A stretch of DNA of 64,000 nt, from NCBI GenBank assembly GCA_038150305.1, contig JAYOTG010000001.1:108279-172278 (forward strand), written 5' to 3'. The position numbers were made by a program, and so were the translations under genes. Shown in pieces: positions 43,748-51,930 of the stretch; positions within the stretch are counted from its first letter, which is position 1; every line of letters begins with the position of its first letter. The notes beneath the pieces were generated by a model. The model did not search any database. It was not told the origin of the DNA and saw only the letters and a program-made list of their open reading frames with translations. The DNA comes from MGIIa-L3 sp038150305 (GTDB lineage: Archaea > Thermoplasmatota > Poseidoniia > Poseidoniales > Poseidoniaceae).

Positions 43748-45916
43748 TCACAAGGAGACGCCAAAGGCGAAGAGGCCACTTCCAACGAAGAGCAACCCGC
43801 CAATCACGTAGCCGAGGATGGAACCGCCGTTGAGCAAGGGCAAACCGGCCTGCGCGCGGCCCGTCGAGACGGCCCGCATCAGGAATGCATAGCCCGCCAA
43901 TCCACCAATGAGGGTGGCCAGGCCGACCATCAGGCCCTCAACACCACCGATGTATTGGACGGCAGAGAGCACCAGCATGCCGGGGAAAATAACGTCGCCG
44001 AGGCCCATGAACATCGCATCCCTTCCGCCGGTGCTGGCGGTGCTCGAGGATTCGGCCGGTTTGGCCGCCTTCGATGCTGGCTCAGGACGGTCCTCGGAGA
44101 ATTGTCCTTCGCCGTAGCCCTCGCTGTCCTCAATGAAGGAATAGTCGCGCTTCTGAGGTGCGACCAGAAGGATCGGCAAGCGCAGGCCGATCATCGTGTC
44201 AGCGAGTTCAAGCATGTGCCTGCTGCGGTACACGGCCCACGCGTCGTACACGGCTGCCGCAATCATGAACACGATGACCAGCGGCGGCACGAAGGTCACA
44301 CCGAGCATGGTGATGACGCCGGCGCCGACCAAGACCCCGACGGTGTTGACCACGTACCACTCAGAATGGACGACGAGGAGCACCATCATCACCACACCGA
44401 CGACCAAGCCAATGAGCGTCGCAAGGCCGTCAAAGACGATATCACCGCGGAGGAACATGTCGCCGGTGAAGACGCCCGTGCTGATGTCGCCCTCCTCCAC
44501 AAGGGCAACACGCCACGCTTCGCCGCCGATGACGGCAACGTGCGTGATTTCAGCCACGCCATCGATCACGAAGAGCTTGATGAGGGAAGCGTCGATGTAC
44601 ATGCTGAGGACCTCGTCGGTCAAGACCCAGACTTCAACGCCTCCTTTGCCGTCAACGTCGCTGATCACGATGTCCTTCACTGCGCCGCCAACGTCGTCCA
44701 AGCGAAGACGTCCCTCCTCTTCGGGTGCAGCGTCACCGGCGGTCCAGGTGGTGTTCCACGTCCATGCTTGAACGGCTCCGGCTTCGTCGCCGAGCCAAAC
44801 CAGACGCTCATCGGGTGCCTCATCGGGCAGGTGCCAAGGCGACGGGCTGACGTGCGCGGTGGTGAAGGCATCCGCATCGTCGGCTGAACGGTCAACGCTC
44901 ACCGTCAGTTCGGCCACAGACCGTGGGTTGTCTTGATCATCGAACCCAATGGACGTGTCTTGCAGTTCAATCACGGCAGCGTAGGTTTCGCTGACGACCA
45001 TCCAGTGGTCTGGACCGAGAAGTTCACTGTACACGAAGCCGCGATTCAGGTTCAGATCATCTGGAAGTTGCCACGCCGCTTGCTGCCTGTAGGCGATCAC
45101 GCCCGCTTCCTCGACGGCCACGTAGCGCCAGAGCACGTCCACGCCGTCGATGATGTACAGATCGTCGCCCGTCATGACGGCAGCGGCGCATCCGACGAGC
45201 TCAAACGGTTCAAGCTGGGAAGGGTCATCCGAGAGTGGCCTGAGTTCAAAGCAAGAGAAGCCGTTGTTTTGGCTTCCGTCATCGTTGATGCTCCATACGT
45301 ATGCCCCGTTGAACAGCGTCATTTCCCCGTCCTCGACGGGATGGTGCGTGGCCCGGACCAAATCGCCGTTCAGGGCCGTATCGTCCGAGGGCGAGTGTGG
45401 ATGCGTGGCCGTCCATGACGTGGTGCCGTTGGCCCAATCGCCAGACTGCACCGAAGTGATGATGTTCGTCCAATTGCCGTCGTTGTACTCCAGATCAACA
45501 AAGACCGCATGGTCTGGGCCGAAGTCGCCGACGATGTGCCCTTCCGGACGGGATTCTTCTTCGCTCGCGAAGGGAAGAACGCCAGGGTCGTCCACCAGCA
45601 AGACATGCGCCAAAGGAACCGTCGTGTACATCAGCGCGAGGGCGAGGATGCCCATCACGCCGTACTTGATGACCCACTGCGCGCCCATACGAACGAGAAA
45701 GAGAATGGCCGCAGTGAAGATGAAAATCATCAGGAGTTCCAGCATGACGTATCTGACTTGGGTCGACCCGGATTCTCCGAAAGCTTGGAGTTGATTGGCG
45801 TCGTAGAAGGGGCGGATGACCAGACCCAAGAGAATGGTGCCAACAAACATCCCCGCCATGCCCAGCATGGACGCCCATTCGCCGCGGTCGGTGGACGCCG
45901 CCTCCGAGGATGGCAT
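43748..45916 (-). CDS. Presenilin/signal-peptide-peptidase-type aspartyl protease with large inserted extracytoplasmic domain
   Basis: Intramembrane aspartyl proteases cut peptides inside the membrane. The 722-residue protein has two halves of membrane segments. The later half holds the two catalytic motifs: AAAVYDAWAVYRS (YD, about Asp558) and MFMGLGDVIFPGM (GxGD, about Asp641). AGLPLLNGGSILGY at about 690 takes the place of the PAL motif, as in the archaeal SPP_2 family. Three N-terminal segments (to about 110) are followed by about 370 residues of soluble acidic sequence with beta-propeller-like repeats (for example FVDLEYNDGNWTNI) before the catalytic segments. Archaeal relatives are normally near 300 residues. 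ATG 45916 is chosen, leaving 82 bases to the divergent folC gene. Confidence 0.85.
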   Translation of the reverse strand: MPSSEAASTDRGEWASMLGMAGMFVGTILLGLVIRPFYDANQLQAFGESGSTQVRYVMLELLMIFIFTAAILFLVRMGAQWVIKYGVMGILALALMYTTVPLAHVLLVDDPGVLPFASEEESRPEGHIVGDFGPDHAVFVDLEYNDGNWTNIITSVQSGDWANGTTSWTATHPHSPSDDTALNGDLVRATHHPVEDGEMTLFNGAYVWSINDDGSQNNGFSCFELRPLSDDPSQLEPFELVGCAAAVMTGDDLYIIDGVDVLWRYVAVEEAGVIAYRQQAAWQLPDDLNLNRGFVYSELLGPDHWMVVSETYAAVIELQDTSIGFDDQDNPRSVAELTVSVDRSADDADAFTTAHVSPSPWHLPDEAPDERLVWLGDEAGAVQAWTWNTTWTAGDAAPEEEGRLRLDDVGGAVKDIVISDVDGKGGVEVWVLTDEVLSMYIDASLIKLFVIDGVAEITHVAVIGGEAWRVALVEEGDISTGVFTGDMFLRGDIVFDGLATLIGLVVGVVMMVLLVVHSEWYVVNTVGVLVGAGVITMLGVTFVPPLVIVFMIAAAVYDAWAVYRSRHMLELADTMIGLRLPILLVAPQKRDYSFIEDSEGYGEGQFSEDRPEPASKAAKPAESSSTASTGGRDAMFMGLGDVIFPGMLVLSAVQYIGGVEGLMVGLATLIGGLAGYAFLMRAVSTGRAQAGLPLLNGGSILGYVIGGLLFVGSGLFAFGVSL

Positions 45917-45998
45917 GCCGTTTCGTGGGAGGGGGCACATTTGACCGCATCGGTGCGAGCAGCGCCATGATGATGTCCCCTCGCCCCTCCCCCGGGCC

Positions 45999-47276
45999 GT
46001 GGATGAAGCGCGCGCTTGGCTGGAGGCGCGCCGAGCCTTCGGCATGGCGCTGGGGCTTGACACCACCCGTCGGCTCTTGGTCGCCCTCGATCGCCCAGAC
46101 CTGCGAACCTCGACCGTGCTTCACGTGGCCGGTTCGAACGGAAAAGGGACCCTGTGTGCCATCATGGCCGCCAAAGCACAGGACATGGGGCAAACCACCG
46201 TGCTGTTCACCTCGCCCCACGTGGCGCGTATCGAAGAACGCGTGCGCGTCAACGGAAGGCCTGTGAGCGCTGAACGCTTCGATGAGGCGCTTCTCCGAGT
46301 GAAAACCTGCGCGGAGGCCCTCGGCGTGGAGCCGACGTACTTTGAGACGACCATGCTGATCGCATGGGCCGTGTGCGACCTTGTGAAGGCCGACGTGATG
46401 GTGCAAGAAACCGGCCTCGGCGGCCGCCTTGACGCCACGCGGGCCACCAGGGCAGACCTCGCCGTGGTGACGTCGGTCAGCGTGGAACATGCGAGCCTGC
46501 TTGGCAGCACGCGGAGCGAGATCATGGTGGAAAAGGCCGCCATCGCCCGCCCAGGCAAACCGCTTCTCATTCGTGACCCAGAGGACAATCTGGTGCTTGA
46601 CGCTGCACGACACACGGCGCAGCGTGCGGGGTCTTACGACCTCGACGAACCTGGACCTGCAAGCGAGGTCATCGTCGCCCCTGTCCCTGAAAACACCAAT
46701 GTCCGCGAGGAAGCCTCGCACTTGGCGCATGCCGCCTGCCAGCTGCTCGGGTGGCCCACAGAGGGGCTCGAAGCGCTGGCCACCCGCATACGATGGCCTG
46801 CCCGTGGGCAGTGGGTGGAGGAAGCAGACTCGGCCTGTGGCCCGCTGTTGATCGATGCGGCACACAACCCCTCTGGGTTGGCTCGAGCAATGCCTGGGTT
46901 GTGGAAGGAATTCCAGCAGTGCATCGGGGCGGGAGCTTGGCGTCTGCTCTTCGGCACCTCACCTCAGGACAACCTGCCTGCCATGGTGGCCCCGCTGCTT
47001 GAACGGTGCCGTTTGAGCCACCCCGACCACGTCATGCTCGTCGCGCCTGAGGGCGGGCGAATGCCGGGCGTACCACCGGGTGAACTGGCGGAGTTGGCAT
47101 GGTCCAGTTTGAACGGCGTCCACACCTTCCAATCGGTTCACGACACCGTGCGCCACATGCAGGCAGCACCGATGCCGACCCTCGTCGTGGGCTCGCTCTA
47201 CCTCGCGGGCAACGTGCTGGCTGAACTTGGCTTGGACGGTGACGATGACTTGAGCCTCCTGCCTTCGCAAGGGTGA
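45999..47276 (+). CDS. folC: Folylpolyglutamate/dihydrofolate synthase family (Mur ligase fold)
   Basis: FolC adds glutamate to folates or forms dihydrofolate. The 425-residue protein has STVLHVAGSNGKGTLCAIMA with the P-loop, the SPHVARIEERVRVNG motif, QETGLGGRLDATRA, VVTSVSVEHASLLGST and LIDAAHNPSG, all standard for FolC. The central domain between is shorter than in bacteria. Start GTG 45999 is chosen because upstream ATGs are in another frame. In archaea FolC homologues may act on tetrahydrofolate or on other pterins such as tetrahydromethanopterin-like cofactors. It overlaps slightly or abuts the next gene. Confidence 0.88.
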   Translation: MDEARAWLEARRAFGMALGLDTTRRLLVALDRPDLRTSTVLHVAGSNGKGTLCAIMAAKAQDMGQTTVLFTSPHVARIEERVRVNGRPVSAERFDEALLRVKTCAEALGVEPTYFETTMLIAWAVCDLVKADVMVQETGLGGRLDATRATRADLAVVTSVSVEHASLLGSTRSEIMVEKAAIARPGKPLLIRDPEDNLVLDAARHTAQRAGSYDLDEPGPASEVIVAPVPENTNVREEASHLAHAACQLLGWPTEGLEALATRIRWPARGQWVEEADSACGPLLIDAAHNPSGLARAMPGLWKEFQQCIGAGAWRLLFGTSPQDNLPAMVAPLLERCRLSHPDHVMLVAPEGGRMPGVPPGELAELAWSSLNGVHTFQSVHDTVRHMQAAPMPTLVVGSLYLAGNVLAELGLDGDDDLSLLPSQG

Positions 47277-47311
47277 AGTCAGCCGACGCAACCCCAACAC
47301 AGGGGACGGCC

Positions 47312-47782
47312 ATGAAGGACAAGCATCTGGCCATCCGCATCGAGCAATGCCTTGCCCTCGCCAAGGCCTCAAACTGCCCGCGACGGCAGTTCGGTGCCTT
47401 GCTGGTGGACCCTGAACGCAACGTGGTCCTCATGGACGGCTACAACGGTGGTCCTCGCGGCGGCGGCCGTCTGTGCGGTGGCGAAGTGTGCTTGCGCGAC
47501 GCCGAAGACGTGGTGAGCGGTACCCGCGTGGAGATTGGCTGCCACCACGCGGAGATGAACCTCATCTGCAACGCTGCAGCCAACGGTGTGCCCACCAAAG
47601 GTGCGTGGCTCATCGTGACCGGTGAACCGTGCATGATGTGCTCCAAACTCATCCACCACGCCGGGATTGGCCGCGTGGTCATCGTCGACGGAGGCTTCGC
47701 TGGCGAGAATGGCGTAGGTTACCTCGAGCACCATGGTGTCGAACTCCAGCGCACCGAAGGTCCGAAGGATCCTCGGGCGTGA
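47312..47782 (+). CDS. Deoxycytidylate deaminase-family protein
   Basis: The product is a zinc-dependent nucleotide deaminase of 156 residues. Zinc ligands are seen in EIGCHHAEMNLICNAAANG (HAE motif) and TGEPCMMCSKLIHHAGI (PCxxC). FGALLVDPERNVVLMDGYNGGPRG is typical of dCMP deaminases (ComEB type), which supply dUMP for thymidylate synthesis. This fits a place next to folC, since folate cofactors also serve thymidylate synthase. The open frame begins at 47273 with GTG overlapping the folC stop; ATG 47312 is closer to family starts. It ends directly at the end of the convergent lhr gene. Confidence 0.88.
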   Translation: MKDKHLAIRIEQCLALAKASNCPRRQFGALLVDPERNVVLMDGYNGGPRGGGRLCGGEVCLRDAEDVVSGTRVEIGCHHAEMNLICNAAANGVPTKGAWLIVTGEPCMMCSKLIHHAGIGRVVIVDGGFAGENGVGYLEHHGVELQRTEGPKDPRA

Positions 47783-50700
47783 TCAAGACCAGAACCGTCG
47801 GGTCCTGGCGTATTCGATTTCGGCTTCGTGCACGGCCTCCAGGAGCCGGTCCATGTCACCGCGTCGGACCTTTCTGAGGATTCGTTGTGCGGTTGCTTCG
47901 CCGACGCCTCTGCCCATCAGGGCCAGCACGGCCTCCATGCCTCGGTTGGCGACGATTTGCGCGTTCTTCTCCATGCGACCACGGTCTTTCTCGTCCTCGC
48001 TCTTGACCCATCCTTCGAGCATCGACAACATGCCCTCCCTTGCACAAGCCAGCATCCGTCCGCCGCACGCTCGGCACCGGCCGATGTCAGCGATCTCAGG
48101 GTGCCGCGCCACGCGGAAGCGCCGCACTTGCCCACAATTCAGGCAACACAAGGCCGCCCGTTCGTTCATCAGACGGAGGCGGAGGCGCTCCCGCACCGCT
48201 TCGTTGTCCCACTGGGGCAGAAGCAGGTCCTTGCGGGCCCGATTGGACAAGCCAAGACGACCCGCTGCGGTGTGCCGGACGTTGATGTGTCCCGCGTGAA
48301 TCGCTTCGAGGACGTGAGCGGCTCCCTCGACGTCCATGCGCTCATGGAACAACTTGCCCAGCACCTCCTCCATCACGACGGTCCCGCGGTACCGTCCAAT
48401 CAAGGATTGGAGGTTGATCTTGCGCGGGTCAACGCCGTGCCTGAGGATGCCGAAGGTCTTCGCCACCTCAGCGAATCGCCAGCGCACCTGCCTCGAATTT
48501 GGAAGGGTCACCGACAGCAGGCCAACCAAGGCCTCGGGCGGCGTGTCGTTCAACCATTCAATCACGTCCTCAGGACCGATGCCGGTGGCCTGGATCGAGA
48601 TGCGGGTGGCTTCAATGACCAGTCGGCCCCAAGAGCCGGTTTTGGTGCTCGCCATCGCCAGCAAGAACTGCCCAAGCGCCTCGTTGATGAGCGTCCCATG
48701 GCATGAATTCAGGACCACAGCATCGTCGCGCTGCTCAACGGTCATGCGCCGCTCGGTCGGCAAATCCCCCGTGGCTTCCACGTGGGCGATGATCGCCTCG
48801 GCCAACAGGCTGCGGCAGGTGGCGTCAAGCGGATGGGCCGCCAAATCCGGCCCGTCCTGTCCAAGGCCGAGCACGTCCAGCGCGGACGACGACTCGTGCG
48901 CCGGCAAGGGGAGGTCAAGGTCAGCCGCCACCGCACGACGCAGGCGACCGATGTCCCGACCGACCTCCTGCGGCACCGGCGGAAGTTCCCCGAGCCACGT
49001 GGGCGCCTGTGCCACGTCCTTGGTGGGAATCACGAGGAGTTCACTCTGCTCCGGGTCCGCATCGACGATGCGCCACGTCATCCCGGCCATGACGAAGCGT
49101 GCGATGCGGCCGTCGTCCTCCTCGCCGCTGTCGTTCAGGGTCAAGACGAAGGCTTCGTCCACCGAACCAATCGTGCGGCGCGTGACCGCATCACGAACGC
49201 GGTAGGCATGCTTGTCCGGAATCATGGAGAGATGATTGCTGACCCATGTTCTGGTCCGGCCCGCAGTGCCGTACCATCCCTTGGCGTAGCGCTTGGGTAC
49301 GGGAGCTTTCAACGCGAGCACGTCATCGGGAAGCTCCTCATCGGGGGTGTTCCACTCCGGCCGCTCGGGCACAGCGTGGCCCTTCTTTTCCAACATCTGA
49401 ACGGATTCGGCCCACACGGGAGCCGGCCAGCGCCACCACGGGACCTTGGTGGGATCCTCCACCACGCGGACCAACCAGCCGTCTTCGAGGACCCGCAGCA
49501 CGTTGAGGGTATCCTCTTGGGTCCAATCGGGGAATTGTGGAACGTCCGCCAACACAGACGTGGCCTCATGCAAGGGGACCGCTTTGTGGGCATGGGCCAT
49601 CAGCACGAGCTGATTGGCCGCGATGCTCCAAGGGCGCGTCCGCCACGTCACCGGTTCGATGGCGGCTTCCATGGCACGGCGTGCCGTGACTGCCGCTTCG
49701 CTCAACTCGTCCACGTCCCAGACCAGCAGGTGGCCGCGTCCAAGTCCTCCAAGTCGGTGATCTGCGCGCCCGACACGCTGCAGCATGCGGTCCACCGAGC
49801 GAGGCGAGTTGACCTGAATCACGCGTTGAACGCTGCCAACGTCAATGCCCAACTCTAGGCTCGACGTGCACACCAAGGCATCGAGTTCACCCGAGCGGAG
49901 GTTGTCCTCCATCGCCTGCCGCGTGTCTTGGGCCAGGCTTCCATGGTGCACGCCGATGCGGAGGTGTGGCGCCATCGTTTGCAGGCGCTGTCCAACGGTT
50001 TCAGCGTCGGACCGGCTGTTCACGAACACCAGCGCTTGCGGCGTCTGTTCGACTTGTCGGATGAGGCGACGGAAGGTGGCGTGGGCACGCGTGGAGAGCG
50101 CGTGTTCCACCGCTCCAATCTCGTCCTCGGCTTCAGGTGGTTCGGACTCAACCGTCAGTTCCGTCTCCCGGGGAGCCACAGCCACCATCGCTTTGCCGCG
50201 ACCGGGAGCAAGCCACTCGGCCACGTCAGCCGGGTTGCCGACCGTGGCGGAGAGCCCGATGCGCTGCACGCGCCGCCCGCACAAATGGTCCAAGCGCGAC
50301 AGTCCAACGGAGAGCTGCCAGCCACGCTCGCTCGCGGCGAGGTCGTGCACTTCGTCGACCACCACGGCCTGAACGGTGCGCAGCAAGGCCCGAAGCCGAT
50401 GACCGGTGAACATCAACTGGAAGGTCTCGGGCGTCGTGACCAGCAGGTGCGGTGGGCGCTTCACCTGACGTTGTCGCTCCGATTGCGAGGTGTCCCCGTG
50501 CCGCAGGCCGACCCGAAGTCCAACGGATTCAGCGAGGTCGATGAGGCGACGATCGACGTCGCGGTTCAACGCACGCAGCGGCGTGATGTAGAGGATGGCC
50601 AGGGGCTCCCAAGCCTCGTTGAGGCAGCGGTGCAGCAAAGGAAGCACGGCCGCCATGGTTTTGCCCGAACCGGTGGGGGCCACCACCACGCCCTCGTCGC

Positions 50701-50809
50701 CCTTGGCGAGGGCCGGCAATGCAAGGTCCTGAACCGGCGTTGGGCTCCAACCGCGGCCATCAACCGCCGCCTTGAGGGCGGGATGCAGCGCGTCGAAGAC
50801 CGTCGTCAT
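47783..50809 (-). CDS. lhr: Lhr-type superfamily 2 helicase with C-terminal zinc finger and HhH
   Basis: Large helicase-related proteins unwind DNA or RNA:DNA hybrids in repair. The 1,008-residue protein has helicase motifs Q (SPTPVQDLALPAL), Walker A APTGSGKT, the VVVDEVHDL box (DEVH), GLSATVGNP, and motifs IV-VI including VQRVIQVNSPRSVDRMLQRVGRADH. A winged-helix and the Lhr core domain follow. The end has two Cys pairs (CLNCGQ and CRACGG) and a helix-hairpin-helix (GRGVGEATAQRILRKVRRGD). The C-terminal zinc/HhH part is longer than in minimal archaeal Lhr. ATG 50809 is chosen over an open frame reaching 50962. Confidence 0.93.
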   Translation of the reverse strand: MTTVFDALHPALKAAVDGRGWSPTPVQDLALPALAKGDEGVVVAPTGSGKTMAAVLPLLHRCLNEAWEPLAILYITPLRALNRDVDRRLIDLAESVGLRVGLRHGDTSQSERQRQVKRPPHLLVTTPETFQLMFTGHRLRALLRTVQAVVVDEVHDLAASERGWQLSVGLSRLDHLCGRRVQRIGLSATVGNPADVAEWLAPGRGKAMVAVAPRETELTVESEPPEAEDEIGAVEHALSTRAHATFRRLIRQVEQTPQALVFVNSRSDAETVGQRLQTMAPHLRIGVHHGSLAQDTRQAMEDNLRSGELDALVCTSSLELGIDVGSVQRVIQVNSPRSVDRMLQRVGRADHRLGGLGRGHLLVWDVDELSEAAVTARRAMEAAIEPVTWRTRPWSIAANQLVLMAHAHKAVPLHEATSVLADVPQFPDWTQEDTLNVLRVLEDGWLVRVVEDPTKVPWWRWPAPVWAESVQMLEKKGHAVPERPEWNTPDEELPDDVLALKAPVPKRYAKGWYGTAGRTRTWVSNHLSMIPDKHAYRVRDAVTRRTIGSVDEAFVLTLNDSGEEDDGRIARFVMAGMTWRIVDADPEQSELLVIPTKDVAQAPTWLGELPPVPQEVGRDIGRLRRAVAADLDLPLPAHESSSALDVLGLGQDGPDLAAHPLDATCRSLLAEAIIAHVEATGDLPTERRMTVEQRDDAVVLNSCHGTLINEALGQFLLAMASTKTGSWGRLVIEATRISIQATGIGPEDVIEWLNDTPPEALVGLLSVTLPNSRQVRWRFAEVAKTFGILRHGVDPRKINLQSLIGRYRGTVVMEEVLGKLFHERMDVEGAAHVLEAIHAGHINVRHTAAGRLGLSNRARKDLLLPQWDNEAVRERLRLRLMNERAALCCLNCGQVRRFRVARHPEIADIGRCRACGGRMLACAREGMLSMLEGWVKSEDEKDRGRMEKNAQIVANRGMEAVLALMGRGVGEATAQRILRKVRRGDMDRLLEAVHEAEIEYARTRRFWS

Positions 50810-50891
50810 GCCCCCGCCTCGTCCTCTCCCGCGGCCCGAGAGCCTTGAGGTCACCGATTCGTTCGGACACAAATGCAGGTGCGCGGTGAAT

Positions 50892-50913
50892 GAGGAGAGG
50901 TGGACGTGGCGAG
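50892..50913. repeat. Partial second copy of the tRNA-Ala 3' end
   Basis: TGGACGTGGCGAG (50901-50913) equals bases 50992-51004, the acceptor 3' strand and part of the T-stem of tRNA-Ala. The preceding bases (GAGGAGAG against GTGGAGAG) are also similar. The two copies are about 80 bases apart. Tail-end tRNA duplication is what site-specific integration leaves behind, though no integrase is near. Confidence 0.45.
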
Positions 50914-50942
50914 CCAACGGACTTGCAATACGCGTCGATGAA

Positions 50943-50960
50943 GGCCGTGGCAGCACGGCC
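50943..50960 (-). terminator. Hairpin downstream of tRNA-Ala
   Basis: GGCCGTG (50943-50949) and CACGGCC (50954-50960) form a perfect seven-base stem with loop GCAG, 32 bases past the tRNA 3' end on the minus strand and upstream of lhr. It could end the tRNA transcript or lie in the lhr leader. Confidence 0.35.
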
Positions 50961-50991
50961 ATTTCGCTCTACGCAAATTGGTGGAGAGAAA

Positions 50992-51064
50992 TGGACGTGG
51001 CGAGATTTGAACTCGCGGCCTCTTCGTTGCGAACGAAGCGATCTTCCAACTGATCTACACGCCC
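50992..51064 (-). tRNA. tRNA-Ala (CGC)
   Basis: The minus strand gives a full cloverleaf: acceptor GGGCGTG with CACGTCC including the G3-U70 wobble pair that marks alanine tRNAs, D-stem GATC/GATC, anticodon stem CTTCG/CGAAG with loop TTCGCAA (anticodon CGC), T-stem GCGAG/CTCGC with loop TTCAAAT. Discriminator A at 50992, no encoded CCA, no intron. Confidence 0.95.
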
Positions 51065-51170
51065 TTGTGCAGCCTTCCGCTGGACGCGGCCCACTTAGCC
51101 CTTGCGACCAAGTGGAACGGGCGCGTAGGACCGGAAACAGGTTGATAGGGCGGTGCCTCGTGTTCCTACC

Positions 51171-51614
51171 ATGACGACCCCTGTGATCGATGCCGAAGCC
51201 CACTGTGACGGACCCTGCGGCGTGTACGACCCTGCGAGCGCACGCGTGGCGGCCGAGGCCGTCCAATCGATGACCAACAAGATGCTTGGTCACGCCTGCC
51301 CCGACACCTCTGACGCTGCTGCCATGGCGGCCTACCTCAACACGATGTCCCGCTACGCCGCCATCAAGGAAGAGGAAGCGCAGAAGTGCAAGAAGGAACT
51401 CTTGGTGCTCTGGACGGACTTCTTCAAGCCCCAGCACCTCGAAGCCAACCCTGACCTGCACGACGTGTTCTGGAAGGCCGCAAAGCTCTGCTCGGCCTGC
51501 AAGGTTGAGGTCTCCGCGGTCCATGCGCAGGAACTCATGGACGCCGTCGAGGAAATCCACGCCATGTTCTGGGCCGTCAAGGGCCGAGACGTCCCCTGGA
51601 TTCGCGCCTCCTGA
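51171..51614 (+). CDS. sodN: Nickel-type superoxide dismutase
   Basis: NiSOD converts superoxide to oxygen and hydrogen peroxide. The 147-residue proenzyme starts with a ten-residue leader (TTPVIDAEA after Met) followed by HCDGPCGVYDPASARVAAEA. After removal of the leader the mature protein starts His1-Cys2...Cys6, the nickel hook. The rest is the four-helix bundle typical of the family (about 117 residues in bacteria, slightly longer here). DxPCGVYDP is fully kept; Gly replaces the common Leu at hook position 4. The gene for the maturation protease follows nine bases after the stop. The upstream gap to tRNA-Ala is about 100 bases, and a weak TATA-like TTGATAG at 51142-51148 suggests a leaderless transcript. 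Confidence 0.94.
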   Translation: MTTPVIDAEAHCDGPCGVYDPASARVAAEAVQSMTNKMLGHACPDTSDAAAMAAYLNTMSRYAAIKEEEAQKCKKELLVLWTDFFKPQHLEANPDLHDVFWKAAKLCSACKVEVSAVHAQELMDAVEEIHAMFWAVKGRDVPWIRAS

Positions 51615-51623
51615 GGCCGCTGC

Positions 51624-51929
51624 ATGGACGCAACAGTCCACGTGCGCATCCACGGTCACAGCATGTGGCCGACCTACAACGATCAGCAGATTGTTCCATT
51701 TCGAAAAAGAGGGCCCGAAGAGGCCGTGCCTGCCGGGACAGTGGTCCTCGCTCAGCACCCATTGAAGCCCAGTGTGCGGGTGGTGAAGCGCGTGCGTCAC
51801 CTCACCGAAGACGGGCGGCTCTTCCTCGAAGGGGATCAGCCCGATCCGCTTGGATCGGAGGATTCACACAATTTCGGGCCCGTCCAGCCAAGCGCCATCC
51901 TGGCCATCGCTGAGGACGAACAAGCGTGA
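51624..51929 (+). CDS. sodX: Nickel SOD maturation protease (S26 family, SodX)
   Basis: This 101-residue peptidase removes the NiSOD leader so that the N-terminal His can bind nickel. It carries the S26 motif HGHSMWPTYND with catalytic Ser and, later, RVVKRVRHL with the catalytic Lys, followed by FLEGDQPDPLGSEDSHNFG (box D/E type). It has no membrane segment, as usual for SodX-type proteins, which act on cytoplasmic pro-SOD. The pairing with sodN at nine bases spacing is the standard arrangement and leaves little doubt about the role. Confidence 0.92.
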   Translation: MDATVHVRIHGHSMWPTYNDQQIVPFRKRGPEEAVPAGTVVLAQHPLKPSVRVVKRVRHLTEDGRLFLEGDQPDPLGSEDSHNFGPVQPSAILAIAEDEQA

Positions 51930-51930
51930 A

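Noticed and set aside
42490..43833. 447-residue plus-strand frame opposite serS
   Set aside because: SerRS on the minus strand explains the region.
50809..51171. Integrated element at tRNA-Ala
   Set aside because: Only a short tail duplication is present; no integrase, phage or plasmid gene lies nearby, so only a footprint can be suggested.
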